The notes beneath the pieces are model-generated. The model was not told the DNA's origin. It worked only from the letters and a program-made list of their open reading frames with translations, and made no database searches. Shown one piece after another: positions 10,065 through 19,528 of a stretch of DNA of 55,429 nucleotides. The stretch is from positions 1 through 55,429 of the forward strand of contig DUPF01000231.1 in assembly GCA_012838445.1 (NCBI GenBank). The letters are read 5' to 3'. Within the stretch, counting starts at the first letter, position 1; each line of letters begins with the position of its first letter. The DNA is from Intrasporangiaceae bacterium (GTDB taxonomy: Bacteria > Actinomycetota > Actinomycetes > Actinomycetales > Dermatophilaceae). Both the position numbers and the translations under genes were made by a program.

Positions 10065-10631
10065 TCACGGACCGAGATATCCGCGGGTCATCACGAGCAC
10101 GAGCGGGATCACGGTGGTGCACATGAACGCCGGCAGCAACGCCAGTCCGAGTGGCAGTACGAGCCGGACACTGACCCGCCCCAGGGCCGCCTCCTGGGCA
10201 GAGCTCTCCCGGCGCAGGATGGCGCCGGCGGCCGCCAACAGCAACGGCCCCGGCGCTACCCCTGCCCGTCCGGCGACGGTCAACGCGGCAGCGACCGGCT
10301 GCCACACCGACGGCGCGGCTCGCCAGGCGAGATCCGGGTCGTCGCGCCGCTCGTAGCCGCCGACCACCGCGCCCAGGTCCCGCGCGATATCGCTCGGCGC
10401 CTGGGCCGCCACCTCCTCCAGTGCCGTGCCGATCGGCAGTCCGGCCCGCAACGCGACCGCGATCAGGTGCGCGATGACGGCCACCTCCGCTGCCGGCACG
10501 GGCCCGGTCCCAGGGGATCTGCTCCGTTCCCACCACGCAACGTTCCGTGGATCGGTCCATGGAGGCGGCCACACGACAACTCCCGCGAGCGCCATGATGG
10601 CGCCCGCTGCGAGCAGGAGCGCCGGCGTCAT
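10065..10631 (-). CDS. Type II secretion system F family protein (TadC-like)
   Basis: 'AVALRAGLPIGTALEEVAAQAPSDIARDLGAVVGGYERRDDPDLAWR' plus C-terminal TM 'LPLGLALLPAFMCTTVIPLVLVM'. Confidence 0.85.
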   Translation of the reverse strand: MTPALLLAAGAIMALAGVVVWPPPWTDPRNVAWWERSRSPGTGPVPAAEVAVIAHLIAVALRAGLPIGTALEEVAAQAPSDIARDLGAVVGGYERRDDPDLAWRAAPSVWQPVAAALTVAGRAGVAPGPLLLAAAGAILRRESSAQEAALGRVSVRLVLPLGLALLPAFMCTTVIPLVLVMTRGYLGP

Positions 10632-11290
10632 CGTCGCTGCGTCGAGATCGTCGGCAACCCGCTGGGGTAGCGCCGGGGCCGAGCGGCGGCGGTGACGAGT
10701 CGCCGACTCCACCGCCAACCGACCGCGGTCAGAGCCAGCCCGAGGAGCGCCGAGCCCGCAGCGACGGGCGAGGAGGCATACAGCGACATCGGATCCGCCC
10801 CCACGAGGACGGCCAGGAGGGGACCGACGAGCGGGAGCAGGGTCAGCAGACGTTGTGACGTGCGGGGCGCTGCCGCCAGGGCATCGAGCCGATGCCGCAT
10901 CCTGGCCTGCTCGCGCAGATGTCCCGCGACCTGGGTGACCGCATCGGCCAGGGGGGCTCCGGTCCGGCCGGCCAGATCCCACACCCCACCGACGATCCGG
11001 TATGCGTCGGGCACCTCCCCCTCCCCGTCCGGATCCGTCCATGCGGGCCTGGTCGGAGCACCCTGAGCGATCCGGCCACAGACGCCCGCCACGCGCCGGT
11101 GCTCGAGCCGACCCCATTCGGTCGACTCGGCCATGATGCGCAGCGCCTCGAGCGGGGGCAGCCCGGCTCGCAGCGCCGAGACCACGACTTCCAGGGCGTC
11201 GGCGAACACGTCGGGATCCGCCCCGACCGTAGCTCGACCGTTGCGGGCGGGGCGTCGCTGCCTCGGTCGCTGTCTCGGCCGCTGCCTCAC
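10628..11290 (-). CDS. Type II secretion system F family protein (TadB-like)
   Basis: 'VVSALRAGLPPLEALRIMAES' and 'DLAGRTGAPLADAVTQVAGHLREQARMRHRLDAL' GspF motifs. Confidence 0.85.
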   Translation of the reverse strand: MRQRPRQRPRQRRPARNGRATVGADPDVFADALEVVVSALRAGLPPLEALRIMAESTEWGRLEHRRVAGVCGRIAQGAPTRPAWTDPDGEGEVPDAYRIVGGVWDLAGRTGAPLADAVTQVAGHLREQARMRHRLDALAAAPRTSQRLLTLLPLVGPLLAVLVGADPMSLYASSPVAAGSALLGLALTAVGWRWSRRLVTAAARPRRYPSGLPTISTQRR

Positions 11291-12213
11291 CTCGGGACGA
11301 CCTCCCGCACCATCATCGACAGCCCACTGCGCTGCGGGGGCCAGGAGACGATCTCCTGGACCTGACGGCGGCCGTCGACCCGGTGAACGTGAACCACCGC
11401 GTCGATCGCTGCCATGGCCTGGCTGCGCACCGCCTCGGCCGGCAGTCCGGCGAGTGCGCCGAGGGCCTCCAACCGGGTCATCACATCGTGCGCAGAGTTG
11501 GCATGGATCGTGGCGCAGCCACCCTCGTGGCCGGTGTTGAACGCCCGGAACAGGTCGATCACCTCCGCGCCTCGCACCTCCCCGACGATGAGTCGGTCGG
11601 GACGCATCCGCATCGCCTGGCGGACCAGGTCGGTCATCGTGACCTCACCGGCTCCCTCGACGTTGCGGTGCCGCGCCTGCAACCGGACCACGTGCGGGTG
11701 CTCGACATGCAACTCGGTGACGTCCTCGACGACGACCAGGCGCTCTCCCGAGGGCACCAGTCCGAGCAACGCGCCGAGCACGGTGGTCTTGCCGGTCCCG
11801 GTGCCGCCGGAGACGAGAACCGTCCGCCGCGAGGCGATGAGGTCCCGCAACCGGGCGCCCTGCTCGTCGGACACCGACCCGGAGTCGATCAGATCCTCGA
11901 GGGTGAATGCGGTGCGACGTGGCACCCGCAAAGAGATGTGCGCGCCGTCGGTCGCCACCGGCGCCAGCACGGCATGCAGGCGGATCCCGCTGCTCAGCTG
12001 ACCGTCGGCATACGGCATCGCGTCATCGAGGCGGCGTCTGGCATCGGCGGCGAGCCGGACGGCGAGGCGACGCACTGCTGCGGCGTCCGGGATCCGGTCG
12101 GTCAACCGCTCCAGCTCGGCACCGCGGTCCACCCAGATCGTCCCGTCACCGTTGATGAGGATGTCGGTGACCCGCGGATCGGCCACGAGGGACCGCAGGA
12201 GGCGCTCCATCAC
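11287..12213 (-). CDS. tadA: TadA/CpaF family secretion ATPase
   Basis: 'VLVSGGTGTGKTTVLGALLG' Walker A, 'MRMRPDRLIVGEVRGAEVIDLFRAFNTGHEGGCATIHANS'. Confidence 0.95.
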   Translation of the reverse strand: MMERLLRSLVADPRVTDILINGDGTIWVDRGAELERLTDRIPDAAAVRRLAVRLAADARRRLDDAMPYADGQLSSGIRLHAVLAPVATDGAHISLRVPRRTAFTLEDLIDSGSVSDEQGARLRDLIASRRTVLVSGGTGTGKTTVLGALLGLVPSGERLVVVEDVTELHVEHPHVVRLQARHRNVEGAGEVTMTDLVRQAMRMRPDRLIVGEVRGAEVIDLFRAFNTGHEGGCATIHANSAHDVMTRLEALGALAGLPAEAVRSQAMAAIDAVVHVHRVDGRRQVQEIVSWPPQRSGLSMMVREVVPR

Positions 12214-12950
12214 CGCCCCCGACCTGCCGGCACCCGCGAGATGAGCGCGTTGAGCCAGGTCGTGTCCGCCATCGTCAGCAGTTCGTCGGCGACAGCGTCG
12301 AGGGCGGATCGATCGGTGCCCGGGGGCAGTCCGCGCTCAGCCTGCCGGACGACGCGCGCGTCGTCGACGAGATGCATCGCGGACGGCAGCCTGCTGATCC
12401 GTGCGGCTGCCGCGGAGTTGCCCACCCCTCGGGGTCCGCGACTGACGAGGACCGCATGAGTGCGACCGAGCGGACACGCGGCCTCGAGCGCACGCAGGTC
12501 GGCCAACCCCTTGACAGTGGTGCGGGTGAGGATGACGAGGACGTCCAACCGGGAGAGCAACGGCACCGGAGGGCGTGCCCCGCAGTCGAGAGCGATCAGA
12601 TCGCTCTGTGGTCCCAGCGCATCGAGGGTGTCGGCGACCAATGACCACTGCGGGTTCTCCTCGCCGCGACCGGCCAGGACGTGGACGCCGTCGGCAGCGG
12701 GCAACTGCGCGAGCAGCAGGTCCTCGGCCGGCTCAGACCCCCACGTCAGAACCTCGAGGTCCGGCCAGCGCAGCCCGTCGAGGTGTTCCAGGCACAAGGT
12801 CGTGTCCAGGCCGCCACGCGAGTCGAGATCGACGGCCACGGTGGCCCCGCATGAGTCGAGAATGGTCTGTGCTCGCGTGACGAGGGCTGCGGTCAAGGTG
12901 GAGGCACCGACCCCACCCGACGCGCCGACGACGCCGATCGTGAATCCCAT
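12210..12950 (-). CDS. ssd: Septum-site-determining / CpaE-TadZ-like P-loop protein (Rv3660c/Ssd-like)
   Basis: 'TIGVVGASGGVGASTLTAALVTRA' deviant MinD/ParA P-loop, 'VAVDLDSRGGLDTTL'; position at head of tad operon. Confidence 0.85.
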   Translation of the reverse strand: MGFTIGVVGASGGVGASTLTAALVTRAQTILDSCGATVAVDLDSRGGLDTTLCLEHLDGLRWPDLEVLTWGSEPAEDLLLAQLPAADGVHVLAGRGEENPQWSLVADTLDALGPQSDLIALDCGARPPVPLLSRLDVLVILTRTTVKGLADLRALEAACPLGRTHAVLVSRGPRGVGNSAAAARISRLPSAMHLVDDARVVRQAERGLPPGTDRSALDAVADELLTMADTTWLNALISRVPAGRGR

Positions 12951-13002
12951 GCCGCCCAGCGTGATTCACCTCAGGAGCACCGGCGAGGGGCAGGTGGTCA
13001 GG

Positions 13003-13040
13003 TGTGGACGACACTCCCGACTGCGACGGGCGGTGTGGAA
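13003..13040. repeat. Copy A of a tad-locus upstream element (TGTGGACGACACnCCCGAC...TGTGGA)
   Basis: Similar to 10027-10064; lies 53 bp upstream of the ssd start (12950). Confidence 0.6.
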
Positions 13041-13185
13041 AGTCGACTGCGGGGACGACGACCTCTGCGCGACGACGAAGGAGTGGCGACGAACGAGTCC
13101 CGGAAAGGGGACGGCCCCGGTCGGGGGCGGGCCCACCCGAGCGGGGACGGCCACCTTTCCACGACGACGAAGGAATCCAGGAAAG

Positions 13186-13219
13186 GGGACGGCCCCGGTC
13201 GGGGGGACAACCGGGGCCG
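13186..13219. terminator. Strong GC hairpin (12-bp perfect stem, 10-nt loop)
   Basis: GACGGCCCCGGT-cggggggaca-ACCGGGGCCGTC; between the Fic-like gene (ends 13498) and ssd (starts 12950), both minus strand. Could be terminator or leader structure; no U-tract. Confidence 0.5.
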
Positions 13220-13497
13220 TCGACGCGCCTGGCCCCGGGGGGGAGAGGCCGGTGCGTCGTTCGCTGCAACCCTTGCGGGGAGCGAGTGACTCCATCTTGG
13301 GCCAAAACCGCCGCCGATGCAAGCCCACGCCCCTCCAGATCCATGACTGGTTGACCTTTGCATGATTCTGTTGTTGGAACCGGATTCGGATGCTGGTTTC
13401 CGTTGTTCGGGAGGGCCCTAACTATTGCTTCCGCAGCCTCGATCTGAGCACGGCCGCGGTCACCTCGAGCTCGACCCAACTCGTGAGTAACAAACGG

Positions 13498-14370
13498 TCA
13501 CCCGCGGGCCCGCGGCACCCGTCCCGCAAGGACCGCATCGGCGACCGCCTGACCGTCCTGAGCCGCCGCGACGAGGGCCGCGCAGGAGTGCTCGAGCCAG
13601 AGCCGGACGCCGTCCCGGGTGCCCGTGGCATAGGCGGTCAGCGCACCGACATACGCGGGCATCCCCTGACGGAAATGGCCAAGTTCGGTGACCGCGACAC
13701 CGGTCGGGTCCAGCCCGGTGGCCTGCACCAGTCCCCGGTCCAGCGCCCGCGCGACGACACCGTTGCCCACCGTGAACGGACGCAAGGTCGCGACCTCCGC
13801 GTGCGCAACCGCCGAGACAACGACGCCGGGCACCTGCCCGTGCCCGCGGATCACCTCGGCGAGCAGCGCGAGCCGCTCCGGGATCTCTCTTGCCGGTGGG
13901 AGCGGTCCCACCTCGACGAACTCACCGCATACCTCCCCGTCCTGGCGAGGGCGACCGACCGAGTCCGCATCCACCCGCTCCCCCGCGGCTGCGACGTGCA
14001 ACCGGGCCAGCGCCTGCGAGGGGGCGCTGAGCACCACGCTCCGCACATCCTCACTCGCAACTGTCGCGGCGATGACACCCTTCATCACCGCATCGACCGG
14101 ATCCGGGTCCTGCGGCCAGTCGCGGACCCCGGCGAGGTATTCGCGAACGACCTCGATCGGCAGCCGGGCCCCCTCCAACTCGCCACTGGCCTGCGCCCCC
14201 TGGACCCGGGACTCGGCCGCACACTCGGGGATCCGCCGGCGCAACGCCTGATGCCACCGCAGTGCGGTCAGAGCTTCCCGGGCCGCAGCGATCGGTTCCG
14301 CAAGCTCGGGCCAGGTCGCGATCTGGGCGAGTGCGGCGACGGCAGGGTGGGGTGTGGTGGAAGTGGACAC
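13498..14370 (-). CDS. Fic-domain-like protein with degenerate active-site motif
   Basis: Fic-like 'EIPERLALLAEVIRGHGQVPGVVVSAVAHAEVATLRPFTVGNGVVARAL' (canonical HPFx(D/E)GNGRxxR is altered); start taken as GTG 14370. Confidence 0.72.
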   Translation of the reverse strand: MSTSTTPHPAVAALAQIATWPELAEPIAAAREALTALRWHQALRRRIPECAAESRVQGAQASGELEGARLPIEVVREYLAGVRDWPQDPDPVDAVMKGVIAATVASEDVRSVVLSAPSQALARLHVAAAGERVDADSVGRPRQDGEVCGEFVEVGPLPPAREIPERLALLAEVIRGHGQVPGVVVSAVAHAEVATLRPFTVGNGVVARALDRGLVQATGLDPTGVAVTELGHFRQGMPAYVGALTAYATGTRDGVRLWLEHSCAALVAAAQDGQAVADAVLAGRVPRARG

Positions 14371-14489
14371 TCCCCAACGGTAGGCCAGCAGAGGTCGGCA
14401 CGCCCCGCCCGGCACCACTATCGTTGCGTGCACCAGAGAAGCCATCCGGCGGCCGCAGCCGCACGCGACGACCCGGCAGGAGGTCACCG

Positions 14490-15692
14490 ATGTCCGGCGG
14501 ACTGCACCTGCCCACCGCACTCCTCGTCCTCGCCCTGTGTGCCGTCGTCGCGATCGGGTGGGCGTTCTACGCCCGCGGCCGCCGCCGCGACCGTGGCTTC
14601 CTGTCCCACATCGACCGGGCCACCTACCAGACCCTGCACACCGTGTCCCTCGCCGCCAGTCCCCTCCGAGAAGGGCTCACCGAGGAGGGTGCCACCCGAG
14701 CCGCCCGCCAACTCATCGACATGGTCGGCGCCGAGGCCGTCGCCATCCAGGGCCCGACGAGCACCTTGACCTGGGTCGGCCAAGGTGACCACCACCGGGA
14801 GCACGTCACCGAACACACGACCCGCGTCTTCGAGGACGGTCAGACGATCGTCCTCGGCCCGGCCGAGATCACCTGCTCCCACCCCGACTGCGTCATCCGC
14901 TCGGCGGTCATCTCGCCCCTCGTCGTCGACGACCTCGTCGTGGGAGCCTTCGCTGCCTACGCTCCGCAGAGCTCGGCCGGACTGGCCCGTGCGACCGAGG
15001 AGATCGCTAACTGGGCCTCCTCCCAGCTCCAACTCGCGGAACTGGCGCGGGAACGGACCCGGGCGATGGAGGCCGAACTGCGGGCGTTGCGGGCCCAGAT
15101 CAGCCCGCACTTCGTCTACAACTCCCTCGCCGCGATCGCCTCGTTCGTGCGGACCGACCCGGAACGGGCCCGGGAACTGCTCCTCGAGTTCGCGGACTTC
15201 ACCCGGTATGCGTTGCGCAAGGGAGGCGCCTTCACAACCCTGTCCGAGGAGTTGCGCAACGTGGAGCGCTACCTCGTCCTCGAGCAGGCCCGCTATGGCG
15301 ATCGACTCTCGGTCTCCCTCCTCATCGCCCCGGAGGTGCTGCCCGTCCAGGTGCCCTATCTCGCCGTCCAGCCGCTCGTCGAGAACGCCGTCCGGCACGG
15401 ACTGGCCGGCAAACCCACGCCCGGGACGCTGACGCTGGAGGCGCGCGACCTCGGGTCGGAGGCGGAGATCGTCATCGAGGACGACGGCGTCGGCGCCGAC
15501 CCGGAGCAGATCCGTTCCGCCCTCGACGGGGTCGGCGGCATCGACAGCGTCGGCCTGGGCAACGTCGACGCGCGGTTGCGTCAGGTCTACGGGGACGGCT
15601 ACGGCCTGGTCATCGAGACCGCTCCCGACGCCGGAACGAAGGTGTCCTTCCGCGTGCCGAAGTTCGCCCCGAAGATCGCCGGAGCCGCCTGA
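14490..15692 (+). CDS. LytS-type sensor histidine kinase
   Basis: 'LRALRAQISPHFVYNSLAAIASFVRTDPERARELLLEFADFTRYALR' His_kinase motif, C-terminal HATPase 'LAVQPLVENAVRHGL'. Confidence 0.93.
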   Translation: MSGGLHLPTALLVLALCAVVAIGWAFYARGRRRDRGFLSHIDRATYQTLHTVSLAASPLREGLTEEGATRAARQLIDMVGAEAVAIQGPTSTLTWVGQGDHHREHVTEHTTRVFEDGQTIVLGPAEITCSHPDCVIRSAVISPLVVDDLVVGAFAAYAPQSSAGLARATEEIANWASSQLQLAELARERTRAMEAELRALRAQISPHFVYNSLAAIASFVRTDPERARELLLEFADFTRYALRKGGAFTTLSEELRNVERYLVLEQARYGDRLSVSLLIAPEVLPVQVPYLAVQPLVENAVRHGLAGKPTPGTLTLEARDLGSEAEIVIEDDGVGADPEQIRSALDGVGGIDSVGLGNVDARLRQVYGDGYGLVIETAPDAGTKVSFRVPKFAPKIAGAA

Positions 15693-15720
15693 GGTCCACC
15701 CTGTGGGATGGCCACCGCCG

Positions 15721-15754
15721 CCGCCATAACTTCGCGATCGCGAAGTTATGGCGG
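15721..15754. repeat. Perfect 34-bp palindrome (17-bp arms, no spacer)
   Basis: CCGCCATAACTTCGCGA|TCGCGAAGTTATGGCGG between convergent HK (ends 15692) and menB (ends 15781). Confidence 0.95.
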
Positions 15755-15780
15755 GAACGGGGATGGGGCCGGGGCCCGGG

Positions 15781-16656
15781 TCAGGCGCGGCGGGGGAACT
15801 TCTCGAACTCGGCGCGTCGCTTGGCCTTGTACGCCTCGCGCCCCTCTGCGGCCTCGTCGGTCGCGTAGAAGAGCAGGTTGGCGTCGTGGGCGAGCTGCTG
15901 CAGGCCGGCCATCCCGTCCTGGGAGGCGTTGAAACTCGCCTTCATCAGCCGCAGCGCGAAGGGGCTCTTGTCGAGCATCTCCCGGCACCAGCGCACCGTC
16001 TCGGCCTCGAGTTCGGCGAGCGGGACGACGGTGTTGACCAGCCCCATGTCGAGGGCCTCCTGCGCGTCGTAGAGCCGGCACAGGAACCAGATCTCCTTGG
16101 CCTTCTTCGGCCCTACCTGCTCGGCGAGCAGCGCCGCGCCGTAGCCGCCGTCGAAGGAGCCGACCCTGGGACCGACCTGGCCGAACATCGCGTTGTCGGC
16201 GGCGATGGTCAGGTCACAGACGAGATGGAGTATGTGTCCCCCGCCGACCGCATACCCCGCGACCATGGCGATGACCGGCTTGGGCAGCCGTCGCATCTGG
16301 ATCTGCAGGTCGGTGACGTGGAAGCGACCGACGGCGCCGGCCTTGCCCGGCTCGGTGAGGTAGCCGGTGTCGCCGCGCACGTTCTGGTCCCCGCCGGAGC
16401 AGAACGCTCGGTCCCCGGCGCCGGTGAGGATGATGACCCCGACGCTGCCGTCCTCCCGGGCGTGGGTGAGGGCCTCGGAAACCTCGATGAGCGTCTGCGG
16501 GCGGAAGGCGTTGTGCACCTCGGGCCGGTCGATCGTCACCTTGGCGATGCCGTCCTCGGAGTGCTCGTAGCGCACGTCCTCGAAGTGCTCGAACCCGGGG
16601 ACAGCGGTCCAGGTGACGTCGGTGGAGTACTCGGTGTTGCCGATCGGTCGTGACAT
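15781..16656 (-). CDS. menB: 1,4-dihydroxy-2-naphthoyl-CoA synthase
   Basis: Crotonase fold '[15 protein letters not shown]', '[41 protein letters not shown]'. Confidence 0.95.
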   Translation of the reverse strand: MSRPIGNTEYSTDVTWTAVPGFEHFEDVRYEHSEDGIAKVTIDRPEVHNAFRPQTLIEVSEALTHAREDGSVGVIILTGAGDRAFCSGGDQNVRGDTGYLTEPGKAGAVGRFHVTDLQIQMRRLPKPVIAMVAGYAVGGGHILHLVCDLTIAADNAMFGQVGPRVGSFDGGYGAALLAEQVGPKKAKEIWFLCRLYDAQEALDMGLVNTVVPLAELEAETVRWCREMLDKSPFALRLMKASFNASQDGMAGLQQLAHDANLLFYATDEAAEGREAYKAKRRAEFEKFPRRA

Positions 16657-16761
16657 GGGGCTCAGTCTAGGAGCCGGTCCGCACCCGGTCGGCACCGTCC
16701 GGTTCGCGGTCCGCCGCCCGGGACCGGCCCGTGAGGGCCTTTGTCGTCCTACAGTGTTGCC

Positions 16762-17514
16762 ATGCCTGGCACCGGCGCAGACCGTCTCACGGCACTCGTC
16801 GTCGACGACGAGGCACCCGCCCTTGCCGAGATGCGCTTCCTCCTCGACCAGGACGACCGGATCGGTCGGGTCATCACCGCGAGCAGCGGCACGGACGCGT
16901 TGCGGGCCCTGGAGTCGCAGCAGATCGACGTCGTCTTCTCCGACATCAACATGCCCGGCCTGGACGGGATGGAGTTGGCCCGGATCGTCGCCCGGTTCGC
17001 CCAGCGTCCCCAGATTGTCTTCGTCACCGCCTACGACGAGCACGCCGTCGACGCCTTCGCCGTCGAGGCGACGGACTACGTCATGAAGCCGGTGCGCGAG
17101 GAGCGGTTGCACGAGGCGATCCGCCGGGTGGTCAGCCAGTTGCGCGGCTCCGACACCGATCACGCCGTCGTCGAGGACGAGACGATCCCGGTCGAACTCG
17201 GTGGGGTGACCCGCTTCATCAACCGCAGCGACATCCGCTACGCCCAGGCGCAGGGCGATTACGCCCGGTTGCACACCGCCCGCGGATCGCACCTCGTGCG
17301 GATCCCGCTCAACACCCTCGAGGAGCGGTGGGAGTCGGCCGGGTTCGTCCGGATCCACCGCTCCACCCTGGTCTGCACGCATCACATCAAGGAGGTCCGT
17401 CTGGAACGCGGCCGGTTCGTCGTCGTCATCGACGGCGCGGAGTTGCAGGTGAGCCGGCGCCACACCCGTGATCTGCGTGAGCGCCTGCTCAAGCCGCACT
17501 CCGCCGACCGGTGA
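16762..17514 (+). CDS. LytTR-family response regulator
   Basis: '[18 protein letters not shown]' receiver and '[32 protein letters not shown]...RIHRSTLV' LytTR domain. Confidence 0.94.
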   Translation: MPGTGADRLTALVVDDEAPALAEMRFLLDQDDRIGRVITASSGTDALRALESQQIDVVFSDINMPGLDGMELARIVARFAQRPQIVFVTAYDEHAVDAFAVEATDYVMKPVREERLHEAIRRVVSQLRGSDTDHAVVEDETIPVELGGVTRFINRSDIRYAQAQGDYARLHTARGSHLVRIPLNTLEERWESAGFVRIHRSTLVCTHHIKEVRLERGRFVVVIDGAELQVSRRHTRDLRERLLKPHSADR

Positions 17515-17927
17515 CCCGGCACGAGCCCCGGCGCGCGCGGTCCTCGCGGCAGACCGACAGCGGCGCCCAGCGGGTGCGCATCACGAGTTCGCGACGCCCC
17601 TCCCGCGCACCGGCACGTCGACCGCTCCAGGCCGACCTGGACGAGCAGACCGAGCTCGGTGAGGTCTACCTGCGCGGGTTGATGCGCGCCCAGTTCACCC
17701 TCGCGGCGTCGATCATCGGCATGGGGGTCGTCGGTCTGGGCGGGCTGCCGCTGCTGTTCTTCCTCGTCCCGGCGACCGGCCAGGCCCGGGTGTTCTCGGT
17801 CCCGATCTCGTGGCTGCTCATCGCGGTCCTCGTCTACCCGGCGACCTTCCTCATCGCGGCCCACTACGTGCGCCGGGCCACCCGGATCGAGGCCGACTTC
17901 ACCGAACTGGTCCGGAGACGCTCATGA
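17511..17927 (+). CDS. DUF485-like small membrane protein
   Basis: Two TM segments; start GTGA-overlaps the response-regulator stop; immediately precedes the symporter. Confidence 0.75.
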   Translation: MTRHEPRRARSSRQTDSGAQRVRITSSRRPSRAPARRPLQADLDEQTELGEVYLRGLMRAQFTLAASIIGMGVVGLGGLPLLFFLVPATGQARVFSVPISWLLIAVLVYPATFLIAAHYVRRATRIEADFTELVRRRS

Positions 17928-17952
17928 GCGCAGCGACCGGGCGGTCGCGGAC

Positions 17953-19509
17953 ATGACCGGCACCAAGGTCGACCTGTTCGCGGTCACCGCGATCGTCCTG
18001 GTCTGTGCCGCCACCCTCGTCGTCGGGTTCTTCGGGCTGCGGCTGTCCCGGACGACGAGCGACTTCTACGTCGCCTCCCGGCAGGTGGGACCGACCCGCA
18101 ACGCGAGCGCCATCAGCGGCGAATACCTCTCCGCGGCAAGCTTCCTCGGTGTTGCCGGACTGATCTACGAGCGCGGCTTCGACTCGCTGTGGCTGCCGGT
18201 CGGCTACACCTCCGGCTATGTCGTCCTCCTCGTCCTGGTGGCGGCCCCGCTGCGCCGGTCCGGCGCATACACGATCCCGGACTTCGCCGAGATGCGGATG
18301 CAGTCCCAGACCATCCGCCGCTTCTCCGCCCTCCTCGTCGTCGCCATCGGCTGGCTCTACCTCCTCCCCCAGTTCCAGGGGGCGGGGCTGTCGCTGCGGT
18401 CGGTGACCGGGTGGCCGACCTGGGTCGGGCCGGTCGTCGTCGTCGTGACGGTCACCCTCGGTGTCGCCGCCGGCGGGATGCGCTCGATCACCCTCGTCCA
18501 GGCCATGCAGTACTGGCTCAAACTGTGCGCCCTCGCGATCCCGGCCTTCGTCCTGCTCTTCCTCTGGACCTCGCAGGGCTCCCCCGGACCGCGCGAGATC
18601 GCCGGTGGCGGGACCGTGCTGCGGGAGTGGTACGAACCGCTCGTCCGATCCGCGACCGACCCCTACCCGCTCTACTCGACCTACAGCACCCTGCTCGCGC
18701 TGTGCCTCGGCACGATGGGGTTGCCGCACGTCCTCGTCCGCTTCTACACCAACCCCGACGGCAAGGCGGCGCGACGCACGACCGTCGTCGTCATCGGCCT
18801 GATCGGGATGTTCTACCTGATGCCCCCGATCTACGGGGTGCTCGCCCGGGTCTACCTGCCCCAGCTCGGGGTCGAGGTTCCGAGCGACCAGGTCGTCCTG
18901 CAACTGCCCAAGGCCGCCTTCCCCGGACTGACCGGTGACCTGCTCGCCGCGATCCTCGCCGGTGGCGCCTTCGCGGCGTTCCTCTCGACCGCCTCCGGGC
19001 TCGTCGTCTCCATCGCCGGGGTGCTCGCCCAGGACGTGTTGCGCCCGGCCCTGGCGAAGATGACGACCGGGGACAGCGACGTCATCCAGAGCTTCCGCCT
19101 GGCGACCTTCATCGCCGTCCTCGTCCCCCTCATCGGGGCGGTGTTCACCGCCCCGCTCGGGTTGGCCCGCACCGTCAACCTCGCCTTCGCGATCGCCGCC
19201 TCGACGCTGGCACCGCTCCTCCTCCTCGGGGTGTGGTGGCGTCGGCTCACCGTGCCCGGCGCCTTCGCCGGCCTGTTCGTCGGGGGCGGACTGGCCGCCG
19301 CCGCCACCGGGATCACCGTCGTCTTCCGTCCCGAACCGGGCTGGTTGGCGACCGTCCTGTCCCAACCGGCCGCCTGGTGCATCCCGGCCGCCTTCGCGAC
19401 GATGATGATCGGTTCCCTGCTGACCCAGAAGCAGATCCCGCCCGGGACGCCGAAGACGATGGCCCGACTGCATACCCCCGAAGGGGTGGAACTGAAGTCG
19501 GTGCGCTAG
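17953..19509 (+). CDS. Sodium/solute (SSS) cation-acetate symporter family
   Basis: 'SDFYVASRQVGPTRNASAISGEYLSAASFLGVAGLIY' SSS signature. Confidence 0.93.
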   Translation: MTGTKVDLFAVTAIVLVCAATLVVGFFGLRLSRTTSDFYVASRQVGPTRNASAISGEYLSAASFLGVAGLIYERGFDSLWLPVGYTSGYVVLLVLVAAPLRRSGAYTIPDFAEMRMQSQTIRRFSALLVVAIGWLYLLPQFQGAGLSLRSVTGWPTWVGPVVVVVTVTLGVAAGGMRSITLVQAMQYWLKLCALAIPAFVLLFLWTSQGSPGPREIAGGGTVLREWYEPLVRSATDPYPLYSTYSTLLALCLGTMGLPHVLVRFYTNPDGKAARRTTVVVIGLIGMFYLMPPIYGVLARVYLPQLGVEVPSDQVVLQLPKAAFPGLTGDLLAAILAGGAFAAFLSTASGLVVSIAGVLAQDVLRPALAKMTTGDSDVIQSFRLATFIAVLVPLIGAVFTAPLGLARTVNLAFAIAASTLAPLLLLGVWWRRLTVPGAFAGLFVGGGLAAAATGITVVFRPEPGWLATVLSQPAAWCIPAAFATMMIGSLLTQKQIPPGTPKTMARLHTPEGVELKSVR

Positions 19510-19528
19510 GTCCGGCGCGGCTCAGGCC

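Noticed and set aside
12966-13363. Several 95-120 aa ORFs in the Fic-ssd gap on both strands
   Set aside because: Generated by the duplicated GC-rich repeat; no RBS/start logic or domain similarity
17899-19473. 524-aa antisense ORF over the symporter
   Set aside because: Compositionally artefactual; the SSS symporter is clear on the plus strand
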